DNA from: Chlorobiaceae bacterium
Lineage (GTDB): Bacteria > Bacteroidota > Chlorobiia > Chlorobiales > Chlorobiaceae
Reading direction: 5' to 3'
DNA length: 54,797 bases
NCBI GenBank assembly: GCA_013334865.1
Contig: JAAXWS010000016.1
Location: 1-54,797 of the forward strand
Part shown: positions 26,082 to 33,166 of the stretch, piece by piece
Numbering within the stretch: the stretch's first letter is position 1
Layout: every line of letters starts with the position of its first letter
The notes under the pieces: model-generated
Databases searched by the model: none
Told to the model about the DNA's origin: nothing
What the model saw: the letters and a program-made list of their open reading frames with translations, nothing else
Made by a program: the position numbers and the translations under genes

Positions 26082-26459
26082 ATGCACCTGTTTGTCGTCA
26101 TCCTTGCCCTGCTTGCTTCGATCCTGCTGATTGCAGCGGTCCTGTTGCAGAGCCCGAAGGCTGGAAGCGGTCTGACCGGCGGCATTGCAAGCCTCGGTAC
26201 TGTGCAGACGCTCGGCGTCAGGCGGACCGGTGATTTTCTGAGCAAGACCACGGCTGTGCTTGCAGGCCTTGTCATGATTCTTTGCTTCATAGCCCAGTTC
26301 ACGCTTCCCGCCCGCCATAAGGCAGGTGAAGCAGACAAGAGCATCCTGCAGAAAGAGGTTCCGGCCTCGCTCCCTGCAAGTGGCCTTCCCCGGTCAGCTC
26401 CTGTCGCACCAGCAGTACCCGCACCGGCAAACAACCTGCCCTCGGCGCCTGCTAAATAA
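26082..26459 (+). CDS. secG: Preprotein translocase subunit SecG
   Basis: A 125-residue inner-membrane protein. The first segment ([20 protein letters not shown]) is followed by [16 protein letters not shown], the second by [20 protein letters not shown], the standard SecG layout with the G-L-x-x-G loop. The C-terminal 45 residues are Pro/Ala-rich. SecG assists SecYE in protein export. The ATG at 26082 is chosen because it begins just before the first membrane helix; an extension to 26025 is polar and unsupported. tRNA-Lys follows 5 bases after the stop, so the two may be co-transcribed. Confidence 0.9.
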   Translation: MHLFVVILALLASILLIAAVLLQSPKAGSGLTGGIASLGTVQTLGVRRTGDFLSKTTAVLAGLVMILCFIAQFTLPARHKAGEADKSILQKEVPASLPASGLPRSAPVAPAVPAPANNLPSAPAK

Positions 26460-26464
26460 GATTT

Positions 26465-26540
26465 GCACTCGTAGCTCAGTTGGTAGAGCAACTGACTCTT
26501 AATCAGTGGGTCCAAGGTTCGAATCCTTGCGAGTGCACCA
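26465..26540 (+). tRNA. tRNA-Lys (anticodon CTT)
   Basis: Acceptor GCACTCG/CGAGTGC. Anticodon stem-loop with loop CTCTTAA gives CTT. T arm CAAGG-TTCGAAT-CCTTG; 3' ACCA encoded. Begins 5 bases after secG. Confidence 0.96.
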
Positions 26541-26548
26541 AGTAGAAT

Positions 26549-26590
26549 AAGGACTTACAGACATCGAGCTGTAGGTCCTTTTCTGTTTTT
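26549..26590 (+). terminator. Terminator after tRNA-Lys
   Basis: AAGGACTTACAG (26549-26560) pairs with CTGTAGGTCCTT (26569-26580), a 12-bp stem followed by TTCTGTTTTT. Confidence 0.85.
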
Positions 26591-26854
26591 ACTCATTCTG
26601 GGGTGCTTTCTAGGGTGCTCCTGGCTTTGATGCATCTGCAGCTCTGACGATTATGCCGGTATGAACGCTTTTCATCCTGCTCCTCCGTTTTGCCGCTCAT
26701 CCTGCAACTATTTGGGCCTCACACTAATTATGGCTCTTGTAGGGTAGTAATCCGTTATTGTCTCCCCCAGCTTGGTTGACACTCCATAGAACGCTTGTAA
26801 TGGGCTGTTGACATTTTGTTTATGAACGATACGAATGAACAAACGGGGACGAAC
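26591..26854. other. Gene-free stretch downstream of tRNA-Lys
   Basis: About 260 bases, less GC-rich than its surroundings, with no convincing gene. It contains GGGGTGC-tttcta-GGGTGCT (26601-26620), a short direct repeat of the kind seen at integrase arm sites. This is compatible with, but does not prove, an old integration scar beside the tRNA. Confidence 0.3.
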
Positions 26855-27322
26855 ATGAAAAGGATTAAGCTACTTATCGGAATTTTGTCGTCTTTACCCC
26901 TTGTCATGCAGACTGCATTTGCTACCCCACCGGATGTGACCGTCATGTACAAGGAGGGCGTCGGCAGCTATCTGGCCGATTCCAACGGCAGAACGCTCTA
27001 CTGGAGCAACAAGGACATGCCCAGGAATAGTAAATGTACAGGAGCCTGTCTTGACCAGTGGCAGCCGTTCTACAACGGGGTGATCTTGTCGGCTGACCCC
27101 GAAATGGCCTCATCTGATTTTGGCACCATCATCCGGACGGACGGGAAAAAACAGACCACCTTCAGAGGTTACCCACTCTATTTCTACAGCTTGGACCAGA
27201 TGCGCGGCGATACCAAGGGGCATAAGGCCAACGGAGCCTGGTTTGCCATGATGCCAGGCAAATTCCATCTGGTCGAGAAATACTACACCGGCTATAGCGT
27301 CACGGTCGGTTCCGTCGACTGA
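26855..27322 (+). CDS. Secreted COG4315-type repeat protein
   Basis: A 155-residue exported protein with a clear signal peptide (IKLLIGILSSLPLVMQTAFA). The mature part has two copies of the COG4315 repeat. The first is LYWSNKDMPRNSKCTGACLD followed by QWQPF (Y-x-W-x-x-D, C-x-G-x-C, W), the second LYFYSLDQMRGDTKGHKANG then AWFAM. The family is widespread and uncharacterised, usually periplasmic or lipoprotein; this one lacks a lipobox. The ATG at 26855 is preferred because GGGGA precedes it and it gives a proper signal peptide. It is monocistronic with its own terminator. Confidence 0.75.
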   Translation: MKRIKLLIGILSSLPLVMQTAFATPPDVTVMYKEGVGSYLADSNGRTLYWSNKDMPRNSKCTGACLDQWQPFYNGVILSADPEMASSDFGTIIRTDGKKQTTFRGYPLYFYSLDQMRGDTKGHKANGAWFAMMPGKFHLVEKYYTGYSVTVGSVD

Positions 27323-27368
27323 CCGGTTCAGGATGGTCGGGAAGGCAATGCTCGGTAAAGAGCCAGAG

Positions 27369-27402
27369 GACTTACGGGTTCAAGCCTGTAAGTCTTTTTT
27401 TT
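27369..27402 (+). terminator. Terminator after the COG4315 gene
   Basis: GACTTACGGG (27369-27378) pairs with CCTGTAAGTC (27385-27394), followed by eight T residues. Its GACTTAC core matches the terminator after tRNA-Lys. Confidence 0.88.
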
Positions 27403-27590
27403 GAGCCATTCTCATACTCCGAAAACATCTCAGCAACTTGATCTCATCCTGGAACCCGTTTTAGACGGAAAGCAGCGAAAGATCCGTTCATAATAAACGT
27501 ATTAACTGTTGTGGACAGGACAGCGCGCGTTCCTCCAGATATCGATGATGAGTTCATGAAAGACTGTTTTCAACCAAAAGAGAGGCACCT

Positions 27591-28082
27591 ATGAAAAATC
27601 AGATTTTGTTCGCGATCGGTGTTGCCGGGCTGTTTGCAGCCCAACCGATGCCCGAGGCTCAGGCAAGGGTAAGCGTCGGGGTCAACGTCCCCGGCGGGCC
27701 GAGTTTCTTTTTCTCCGACAGGCCGGATTTCGTCTACCTTCGGGATCGCGGTTACTCGGTATCCTACGGCGCCCCCTATGATGTGGTCTATTACGGTAAC
27801 GCCTATTTCCTTTTCCATGACGGGGGCTGGTATCGTTCGTATGACTACCGTGGACCCTGGGCCCGTGTAAGGGATTTCGAGCTTCCGCCTCCCATCCGGC
27901 GTCATCGTATCAATGATATACGCAGGTTCCGCGACATGGAGTACCGCAGGCACGACCCCAGGTTCTGGGATGACAGGTTCAGGCGTGACCGTGACGACTG
28001 GAGGGGACGCGACATGCGCCGAGGTCCTGATGATCGCCGAGGCCCGGACGACCGGCGAGGCCCCGATTTCGACAGGCGGTGA
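27591..28082 (+). CDS. Small secreted protein with basic Arg/Asp-rich tail
   Basis: A 163-residue protein with a signal peptide (MKNQILFAIGVAGLFAAQPM, cleavage near AQA-RVS). The central part is tyrosine- and glycine-rich (VSYGAPYDVVYYGNAYFLFH, then DGGWYRSYDYRGPW), a pattern shared by many uncharacterised exported proteins of anaerobes. The C-terminal 60 residues are dominated by Arg and Asp with three GPDDRR-type repeats. The function is unknown; the highly charged tail may bind polymers or the cell envelope. AGAGAGG precedes the ATG. Confidence 0.7.
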   Translation: MKNQILFAIGVAGLFAAQPMPEAQARVSVGVNVPGGPSFFFSDRPDFVYLRDRGYSVSYGAPYDVVYYGNAYFLFHDGGWYRSYDYRGPWARVRDFELPPPIRRHRINDIRRFRDMEYRRHDPRFWDDRFRRDRDDWRGRDMRRGPDDRRGPDDRRGPDFDRR

Positions 28083-28206
28083 TCTTCAGGATCCCTCAGG
28101 AATCCAGTTCCGGCAAAGGGGGGCGAACCTGCCCCCCGATTGCTGGTAAAGCGCCCGGCCCTTGATGTCCGGGCTTCGTGCAATCAATAATGAAAGGAGT
28201 GATCGT

Positions 28207-28437
28207 ATGGTGCAGGAGTGGTACCATTCATGGCTTTGGTCCTCGTCATCCCCGGTCGCGGCATTTTTCCTGACCGTGATGCTCTGGGCGATCTATTTGA
28301 TCCCGTCGATTGTCGCCGTCAGGCGTAACCATCGCAGCTGGGGAGGTATCATCGTCCTGAACCTGCTGCTCGGCTGGACATTCTTCGGGTGGGTAGGCGC
28401 CCTGGTCTGGTCGCTCTCCTGGCCCGGTCACAAGTGA
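28207..28437 (+). CDS. Superinfection-immunity-family small membrane protein
   Basis: A 76-residue protein with two membrane segments (AAFFLTVMLWAIYLIPSIVA and GIIVLNLLLGWTFFGWVGAL). The intervening RRNHRSWGGI and the ending W-x-L-x-W-P match the superinfection-immunity (T4 Imm-like) family. T4 Imm blocks DNA injection by related phages; chromosomal homologues are common and their role is usually unknown. AAAGGAG sits 6 bases before the ATG at 28207; an upstream ATG at 28162 lacks such a site. Neighbours are small exported proteins. Confidence 0.75.
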   Translation: MVQEWYHSWLWSSSSPVAAFFLTVMLWAIYLIPSIVAVRRNHRSWGGIIVLNLLLGWTFFGWVGALVWSLSWPGHK

Positions 28438-28573
28438 CCACACAGGTTTCCGGTGTTCGCAAAAAAGTGTGCCTCCGTGAAGAATTGATGAAAGACACCG
28501 CCCCTCACGGTCGTAATAAGTAATGAGCGGTGTGGCCATATCGGCCCCGCCGAATTCAACCAAAAGGACAACG

Positions 28574-28855
28574 ATGAACAAGAAGCTGATTTACGGAGTG
28601 ATCGCAGCATTTGCGATGAGTGGTGTTTTCAGTGGAGTTTCATTTGCGGCTGACGCCGTGACGCCCAAACCGGCCGGAACGCCGAAGCCTGCCGTTACCT
28701 CACCGGCGGCAGCCCCCGAGCCTGCGGCGGAAAAGAAGGTCGAGACGACGACGACCGAAAAGAAGCCAGTGAAAAAGTCTGCCAAGAAAGTGAAGAAAGC
28801 CCCGAAGACAGCCGTCAAAAAGGTCGAGGCGAAGCCTGCTGAAGCGGGAAAGTAA
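28574..28855 (+). CDS. Secreted Lys/Ala/Pro-rich small protein
   Basis: A 93-residue protein with a signal peptide (MNKKLIYGVIAAFAMSGVFS, cleavage near FAA-DAV). The mature 65 residues are of low complexity: Pro/Ala in the first half (TPKPAGTPKPAVTSPAAAPE), Lys-rich in the second (KKSAKKVKKAPKTAVKK), histone H1-like in composition. The function is unknown. A periplasmic polycation that binds envelope polymers is possible. AAAAGGA precedes the ATG and a strong terminator follows. Confidence 0.7.
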   Translation: MNKKLIYGVIAAFAMSGVFSGVSFAADAVTPKPAGTPKPAVTSPAAAPEPAAEKKVETTTTEKKPVKKSAKKVKKAPKTAVKKVEAKPAEAGK

Positions 28856-28891
28856 ATCCTGGCGGCAGAGCATCCCTGCTCCAGTTATTCG

Positions 28892-28923
28892 AAAAACCCC
28901 TTCCCGGTATGGAAGGGGTTTTT
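28892..28923 (+). terminator. Terminator after the Lys-rich protein gene
   Basis: AAAAACCCCTTCC pairs with GGAAGGGGTTTTT around a 6-base loop; a T-run is present. Confidence 0.92.
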
Positions 28924-29125
28924 CGTTTCAAGATATCGGCCTTCATCGTGGCGCCCCATGCTGGCGCTGATGCTTCCCGTGATGATATTCAGGGTTATGG
29001 CCAGGTCGAGGATGGTTAACCCGTCCGTTGTCTGGAAAAGCACAAAGCGGGGCTACGAAAGCGTAAAAATGATTTTATTAGTGGTGTAGCCGTTCTGTCA
29101 TCGTTCAACCCAAGCATTGTCATCC

Positions 29126-30004
29126 ATGAAGAAGGTCCTTGTCGCCGGAGCGACCGGTTATCTCGGCCGTTATGCCGTGCAGGAGTTCAAGAATCAGGGG
29201 TACCAGGTCCGCGCGCTGGTGCGCAACCCGGAGAAGTTCAGGACGCCGGGACCGTTCTTTGCCCCGACGATCGACAACCTGGTCGACGAGGTCGTGTTCG
29301 CCGACGCTACCAGGCCGGAGACCCTTGCGGGCATCTGCGACGGCATCGACGTGGTTTTCTCATCGCTCGGCATGATCAAGCCCGATTTCGTGCACACGGT
29401 TTTCGACGTGGATTACCAGGGGAACATGAACATCCTGGAACAGGCGCTGAAGTCCGGCGTCGGGAAATTCGTTTACGTGTCGGTGTTCGATGCGCACCGC
29501 ATGATGAACATTCCCAACGTGCAGGCGCACGAGAAGTTCGTCAAGGAGCTGCAGGCCGCCAATATAGGGAGTACGATCATCAGGCCGAACGGCTACTACT
29601 CGGAGATCGGTCAGTTCGTCAAGAGGGCAAAACGCGGTTTCATGTTCTGGATCGGCGACGGCTTCGTGCGCTCCAACCCCATCCACGGGGCGGATCTCGC
29701 AGAGGTGTGCGTGCAGGCGGCCGACGGGTCGGAGCGTGAGGTCGAGGTCGGCGGGCCCGAGGTGTTCACCTACTACGAGATGGTCGATCTTGCCTGCGAG
29801 ATTGCCGGCGAGAAGCCGATCATGCTGCCCCTGCCGTTCTGGCTCGCCGACGGGCTGGTGGCCGCCGTAGGGCTTTTCAACAAGGAGGTGCACGACGTCG
29901 CCCTGTTTGCGACCACACTCAGCAAGATCGATATCGTGTCGCCGAAGTACGGTACCCGACGCCTGCGCGACTTTTTTTCGCAGTGCAAAACCCTCCCCGG
30001 TTGA
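29126..30004 (+). CDS. Atypical SDR NAD(P)-binding protein
   Basis: A 292-residue atypical short-chain dehydrogenase/reductase-type protein. The nucleotide-binding loop is VLVAGATGYLGRYAVQEFKN at the N-terminus; DVVFSSLGMIKPD and VYVSVFDAHRMMN occupy the positions of the second and third family motifs, and the Tyr-x3-Lys catalytic pair is not intact. This pattern matches the NmrA/Ycf39-like atypical group. The substrate or regulatory role is unknown. In photosynthetic bacteria such proteins can act in pigment or quinone metabolism, but nothing here fixes that. The ATG at 29126 is preferred to a TTG at 29117. Confidence 0.75.
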   Translation: MKKVLVAGATGYLGRYAVQEFKNQGYQVRALVRNPEKFRTPGPFFAPTIDNLVDEVVFADATRPETLAGICDGIDVVFSSLGMIKPDFVHTVFDVDYQGNMNILEQALKSGVGKFVYVSVFDAHRMMNIPNVQAHEKFVKELQAANIGSTIIRPNGYYSEIGQFVKRAKRGFMFWIGDGFVRSNPIHGADLAEVCVQAADGSEREVEVGGPEVFTYYEMVDLACEIAGEKPIMLPLPFWLADGLVAAVGLFNKEVHDVALFATTLSKIDIVSPKYGTRRLRDFFSQCKTLPG

Positions 30005-30078
30005 GGGGAGCTGGCAGCGAGTTAAATTTTCATTTGAGAGGTGACCGGATATCCAATCACTGAACCAATGGAGGGGAG

Positions 30079-30339
30079 ATGCTGAAAGAAGCCGCAGGTA
30101 TAGCAGGCGGGGCGCTCCTGCTGCCGCCGCTTGGACTTTCCCTGGTAGCCTGCGGGCTGCCGGGGCTGCTGGTGGCCGGCGCAGGCATGATGGTCGTCGA
30201 CGCGATCATGAAGGAGAGGAATGCATCAGAGGATCGGAACCGGGCAGCGGTGGCACCTCCGGAGACGGAGAGCCTCGAAGAACGGCTTTCCGACCCGTTT
30301 TCCCGTCGGGTGCGTCCGGGATCCAACCTCAAATCGTGA
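30079..30339 (+). CDS. Small hypothetical membrane protein
   Basis: An 86-residue protein with one long hydrophobic Gly-rich segment (residues 6-45, including LLLPPLGLSLVACGLPGLLV) and a charged C-terminal half. It is not recognised. GGAGGGG lies just before the ATG. Its stop codon overlaps the GTG start of the next gene by 3 bases (GTGA), so the two are translationally coupled. Confidence 0.6.
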   Translation: MLKEAAGIAGGALLLPPLGLSLVACGLPGLLVAGAGMMVVDAIMKERNASEDRNRAAVAPPETESLEERLSDPFSRRVRPGSNLKS

Positions 30340-30878
30340 CGATTATGGGTGAACTTGCATCAGGTGCACTTCTGGAGGAGCTCTTCGAGGAGTATTCGGA
30401 GTGGTACCTTTGTCTTGCCGGGGATGATGGGGTTTTGCCGAGGTCGATTTCAGGAGTTTCCGGAGACGGGCGGCAATTCATCTATATGATCGACGATCTC
30501 GAGCTGCATCACATGGCCAGAAACAAGTACCTGCGCTTCGTTCTAGACCAGAACGCCGCGATGGCATACGCATATGCCGGTCTGGCCCTGAGAGGAGACA
30601 GCGACCAGGCTGAGATCGATGAGGTTCTGGACGTCGTCGTCGCCGATGCTGAACGGTATATCATCGGCCACTGGAAGGTTATCCGCAGAGAGGACGGTGC
30701 CATTGCCGGCCTGAAGAACCTCGGTACGCGCCAGGGCGATGATCTCCAGAAGCAGCCGGCCTCATGGTTCCTTTCAGGATCGATCAGATTCAATGAGGCC
30801 GAAATGGCGAGGTTCGGCTCGATATGGGAGGCAGACAGGCCGGGAGTTACCTTCAACGACCGGTCCGCCTGGTCCTGA
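30336..30878 (+). CDS. Hypothetical soluble protein
   Basis: A 180-residue acidic protein that I do not recognise. Readable features are a Glu-rich first helix (LLEELFEEYSEWYLCLAG) and a region DDLELHHMARNKYLRFVLDQ that could be helical. The end is aromatic and polar. The GTG at 30336 overlaps the previous stop; an ATG at 30345 is the alternative start. A 13-bp hairpin overlaps its stop codon. Confidence 0.6.
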   Translation: MTIMGELASGALLEELFEEYSEWYLCLAGDDGVLPRSISGVSGDGRQFIYMIDDLELHHMARNKYLRFVLDQNAAMAYAYAGLALRGDSDQAEIDEVLDVVVADAERYIIGHWKVIRREDGAIAGLKNLGTRQGDDLQKQPASWFLSGSIRFNEAEMARFGSIWEADRPGVTFNDRSAWS

Positions 30879-30896
30879 GCAGCCTCAGGACCAGGC
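30867..30896. terminator. Hairpin between convergent hypothetical genes
   Basis: GCCTGGTCCTGAG (30867-30879) pairs with CTCAGGACCAGGC (30884-30896). There is no T-run, so termination efficiency is uncertain. It overlaps the stop of the 30336 gene. Confidence 0.5.
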
Positions 30897-30910
30897 CTGG
30901 TTCGCCGGTT

Positions 30911-31276
30911 TCAGACCTCTTCGCCGTTGATCAGCAGGATGACCTGTCGGTTGTCGCCCAGGGCCTCCTTCACCTCCAGGGACCACTCGATCGATGCCTC
31001 CTCGAGTTCGAAGATCACGAAATCCTCAAAATCCTCCAGGACCTCCTCGTCGGCGTCGACGTAAAGGTCGTCGGGCGTGGTGACCCTGATCAGGATGCTG
31101 GGTTCCTCCTCCTTGCCTTCACCCCATATGCCGAATTCGATCGTGACGCTACTTGCCACGGTTCCGGTAAGCTCGACGAGCTTGCCGTTTTCGAGCAGAC
31201 TGGTTTCGATATTGTCAAGGTCGGCGAGGACGCGTGCGAATTTAGGATCGTCGTGGAGGTTGATGGTCTGGCTCAT
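30911..31276 (-). CDS. Small acidic hypothetical protein
   Basis: A 121-residue very acidic protein (EEVLEDFEDFVIFELEEASI) with no signal peptide or membrane segment. It alternates short beta-strand-like segments with acidic turns. It is not recognised. It converges with the 30336 gene and diverges from the LptF/G-type permease gene. Confidence 0.6.
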   Translation of the reverse strand: MSQTINLHDDPKFARVLADLDNIETSLLENGKLVELTGTVASSVTIEFGIWGEGKEEEPSILIRVTTPDDLYVDADEEVLEDFEDFVIFELEEASIEWSLEVKEALGDNRQVILLINGEEV

Positions 31277-31522
31277 GGATGTTACGGTTTACGGTTGGTT
31301 TCAGGTTCATTTCCGGCAAAATAGTCATAAACCCGTTACGGGAACGAACAAAAACGGTTTTCCGCCCGGATCGTCAACGCTGCCGCGACCCCGTTCGCTG
31401 CTTCGATCAGTACAAGGGTGTATTGCAGTCGACCGGTTCCGCCGTATATTGAGTCCGTCCCGATCGCGTCGCACGGCATGAACACCGTGAGGCTTGAAAT
31501 TCCCTGTATCAACGATCCTTTG

Positions 31523-32698
31523 ATGAAAATATTCGATCGATACATCCTTAAGGCGCATGCGGGGCCGCTGTTCTTCGGGTTTTTCACCATCATGTTCGTC
31601 TTCATCATCTCGTTCCTGACCAGATTCATCGACCATCTGGTCGGCAGGGGGCTAGATCTCTGGGTCATGGTTGAGATGATCCTGCTCGAATCCGCATGGA
31701 TGGTCAGCCTCGCCCTGCCCATGTCGGTGCTGATAGCCACGGTCATGGCTTACGGTAACCTCACCAACAGCTCGGAGATGACGGTCATGCGTTCGGGTGG
31801 CGTTTCGGTCTACCGGCTGGCGATGCCGGTACTGCTCGCGAGCCTCCTCCTTGCCGCCGGCGATGAAAGGTTCAACAACGTGCTGCTGCCGGAAGCCAAT
31901 TTCCGGGCCAAGGCCCTCATGTCCGACATATCCCGTCTTAAGCCGGGTTTTGCGGTCAGCCAGGGCGCTTTTTCCGACTTCATCAAGGGGTATTCGCTCA
32001 TGGCAAGGAAGGTCGACAGTTCGACCGGAAAGCTGGAAGGGGTGCTCATGTACGACCGGGACCGCCCGAACGTCAGGACGGTCATCATGGCCGGAAGCGG
32101 GCGCATCGCCTTTACCCCCGACTACCGCTACCTGGTCATGACCCTCGAGGACGGGCAGATCCACGAACTGTCCCTGCCCGCCATGGACAAGTACCGGCGC
32201 ATCTCCTTCAGGAAGCATCGCTATGTGTTCGAGGCCACGGGATACGGTTTCGAACGGTCCGACAGCAACAGCGGGCCGAGGGGCGGTGGAGAGCTTTCAG
32301 CCTCCGAACTCCTGTCGATGGGCAGGGAGTTGAAGGCGAGGGCTGATGCCTCGCAGCGCACCGGCTCACCAGACATGGAGAACTTCAGGCAGCAGTACTT
32401 TGAGACCATGATCGAGTACCACAAGAAGTTCTCGCTTGCCGTCGCCTGCGTGGCGTTCTCGCTGGTCGGTATTCCGCTCGGCGTGATGGCACGCAGGGGC
32501 GGGTTCGGTGTCGGCGCCGGCCTGTCGCTCCTATTTTTCGTCCTCTACTGGGCCCTGATGATCGGCGGGGAGAAGATCGCCAAGACCGGGCTGCTTACTC
32601 CCGGGGTATGGGTCTGGCTGCCCGACATCCTGCTTTCTTCGATCGGTGTAACCATGCTCTACCGCCTGAACCGCTCGATTACCGGCTCCACGCGCTGA
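31523..32698 (+). CDS. LptF/LptG-family lipopolysaccharide export permease
   Basis: A 391-residue inner-membrane permease of the YjgP/YjgQ family. Three membrane helices lie near the N-terminus (FFGFFTIMFVFIISFLTRFI, LPMSVLIATVMAYG, LAMPVLLASLLLAAG) and three near the C-terminus (LAVACVAFSLVGIPLGVMAR onward). A soluble jellyroll-like domain lies between. With LptB and a partner it extracts lipopolysaccharide from the inner membrane. MKIFDRYILK at 31523 is the family start; upstream extension to 31418 is unsupported. No other lpt gene is in the window, and LptF versus LptG is not separable here. Confidence 0.85.
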   Translation: MKIFDRYILKAHAGPLFFGFFTIMFVFIISFLTRFIDHLVGRGLDLWVMVEMILLESAWMVSLALPMSVLIATVMAYGNLTNSSEMTVMRSGGVSVYRLAMPVLLASLLLAAGDERFNNVLLPEANFRAKALMSDISRLKPGFAVSQGAFSDFIKGYSLMARKVDSSTGKLEGVLMYDRDRPNVRTVIMAGSGRIAFTPDYRYLVMTLEDGQIHELSLPAMDKYRRISFRKHRYVFEATGYGFERSDSNSGPRGGGELSASELLSMGRELKARADASQRTGSPDMENFRQQYFETMIEYHKKFSLAVACVAFSLVGIPLGVMARRGGFGVGAGLSLLFFVLYWALMIGGEKIAKTGLLTPGVWVWLPDILLSSIGVTMLYRLNRSITGSTR

Positions 32699-32707
32699 CA
32701 GCCTGCT

Positions 32708-33088
32708 TCACGAAGCGTCGCCGCGAACTTTCCTGCTGCAGATTGCCTGTTTCTTTCCATGTCCGTCGACGCTCACGAAGGTGATGCGTGTGGTGAACAC
32801 CAGCTCCTTCTGGCCGCTGGTGATCTCTTCGCGGGTGACGTTGACCACATATTCCACCGACGTGGTGCCCAGCCTGCCCTGGGTCGATTCGAAGCAGAGG
32901 ATGGTGCCCTCCCTGATGCTTTTCCTGAACTCGATCTTGTCCATGCCGACCGTGACGAAGTTGCAGCCGGGGTAGTCGAGGGTGACGGCGATGTAGGCGA
33001 TCTCATCGGTCCACCTGAGCAGGTTGCCGCCGAACAGGAACCCGAAGTGGTTCAGGTGTCCGGGCATGACGAGCTTGTATGTTTCCAT
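32708..33088 (-). CDS. Acyl-CoA thioesterase (hotdog fold)
   Basis: A 126-residue hotdog-fold thioesterase of the YciA/BACH type. The active-site Asn/Asp region reads [20 protein letters not shown], the usual pattern for this group (N-x-x-G-x-x-x-G-G-x-L-x-x-x-D). It hydrolyses acyl-CoA; chain-length preference is unknown. [11 protein letters not shown] at 33088 is the start; further upstream lies a GTTGATA-type repeat, which would be translated if an earlier start were used. The 10-base gap to lptF/G is convergent. Confidence 0.8.
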   Translation of the reverse strand: METYKLVMPGHLNHFGFLFGGNLLRWTDEIAYIAVTLDYPGCNFVTVGMDKIEFRKSIREGTILCFESTQGRLGTTSVEYVVNVTREEITSGQKELVFTTRITFVSVDGHGKKQAICSRKVRGDAS

Positions 33089-33097
33089 GATGCGGTA

Positions 33098-33117
33098 GTT
33101 GATAGTTGATAGTTGAT
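33098..33117. repeat. (GTTGATA)2.9 array
   Basis: Two full and one nearly full copy of the heptamer found at 17111 and 43348, here just upstream of the thioesterase start. Confidence 0.85.
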
Positions 33118-33122
33118 CTGTA

Positions 33123-33144
33123 GGGGCACGGCGAGCCGTGCCCG
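33123..33144. repeat. REP-like hairpin
   Basis: GGGCACGGC (33124-33132) and GCCGTGCCC (33135-33143) form a 9-bp stem with a 2-base loop, within TAGGGGCACGGCGAGCCGTG. Short palindromes of this kind are dispersed in many genomes. It lies beyond the 3' end of the NFACT gene; no T-run. Confidence 0.55.
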
Positions 33145-33166
33145 TCAAGTGTCACGCGTCTCGGAT

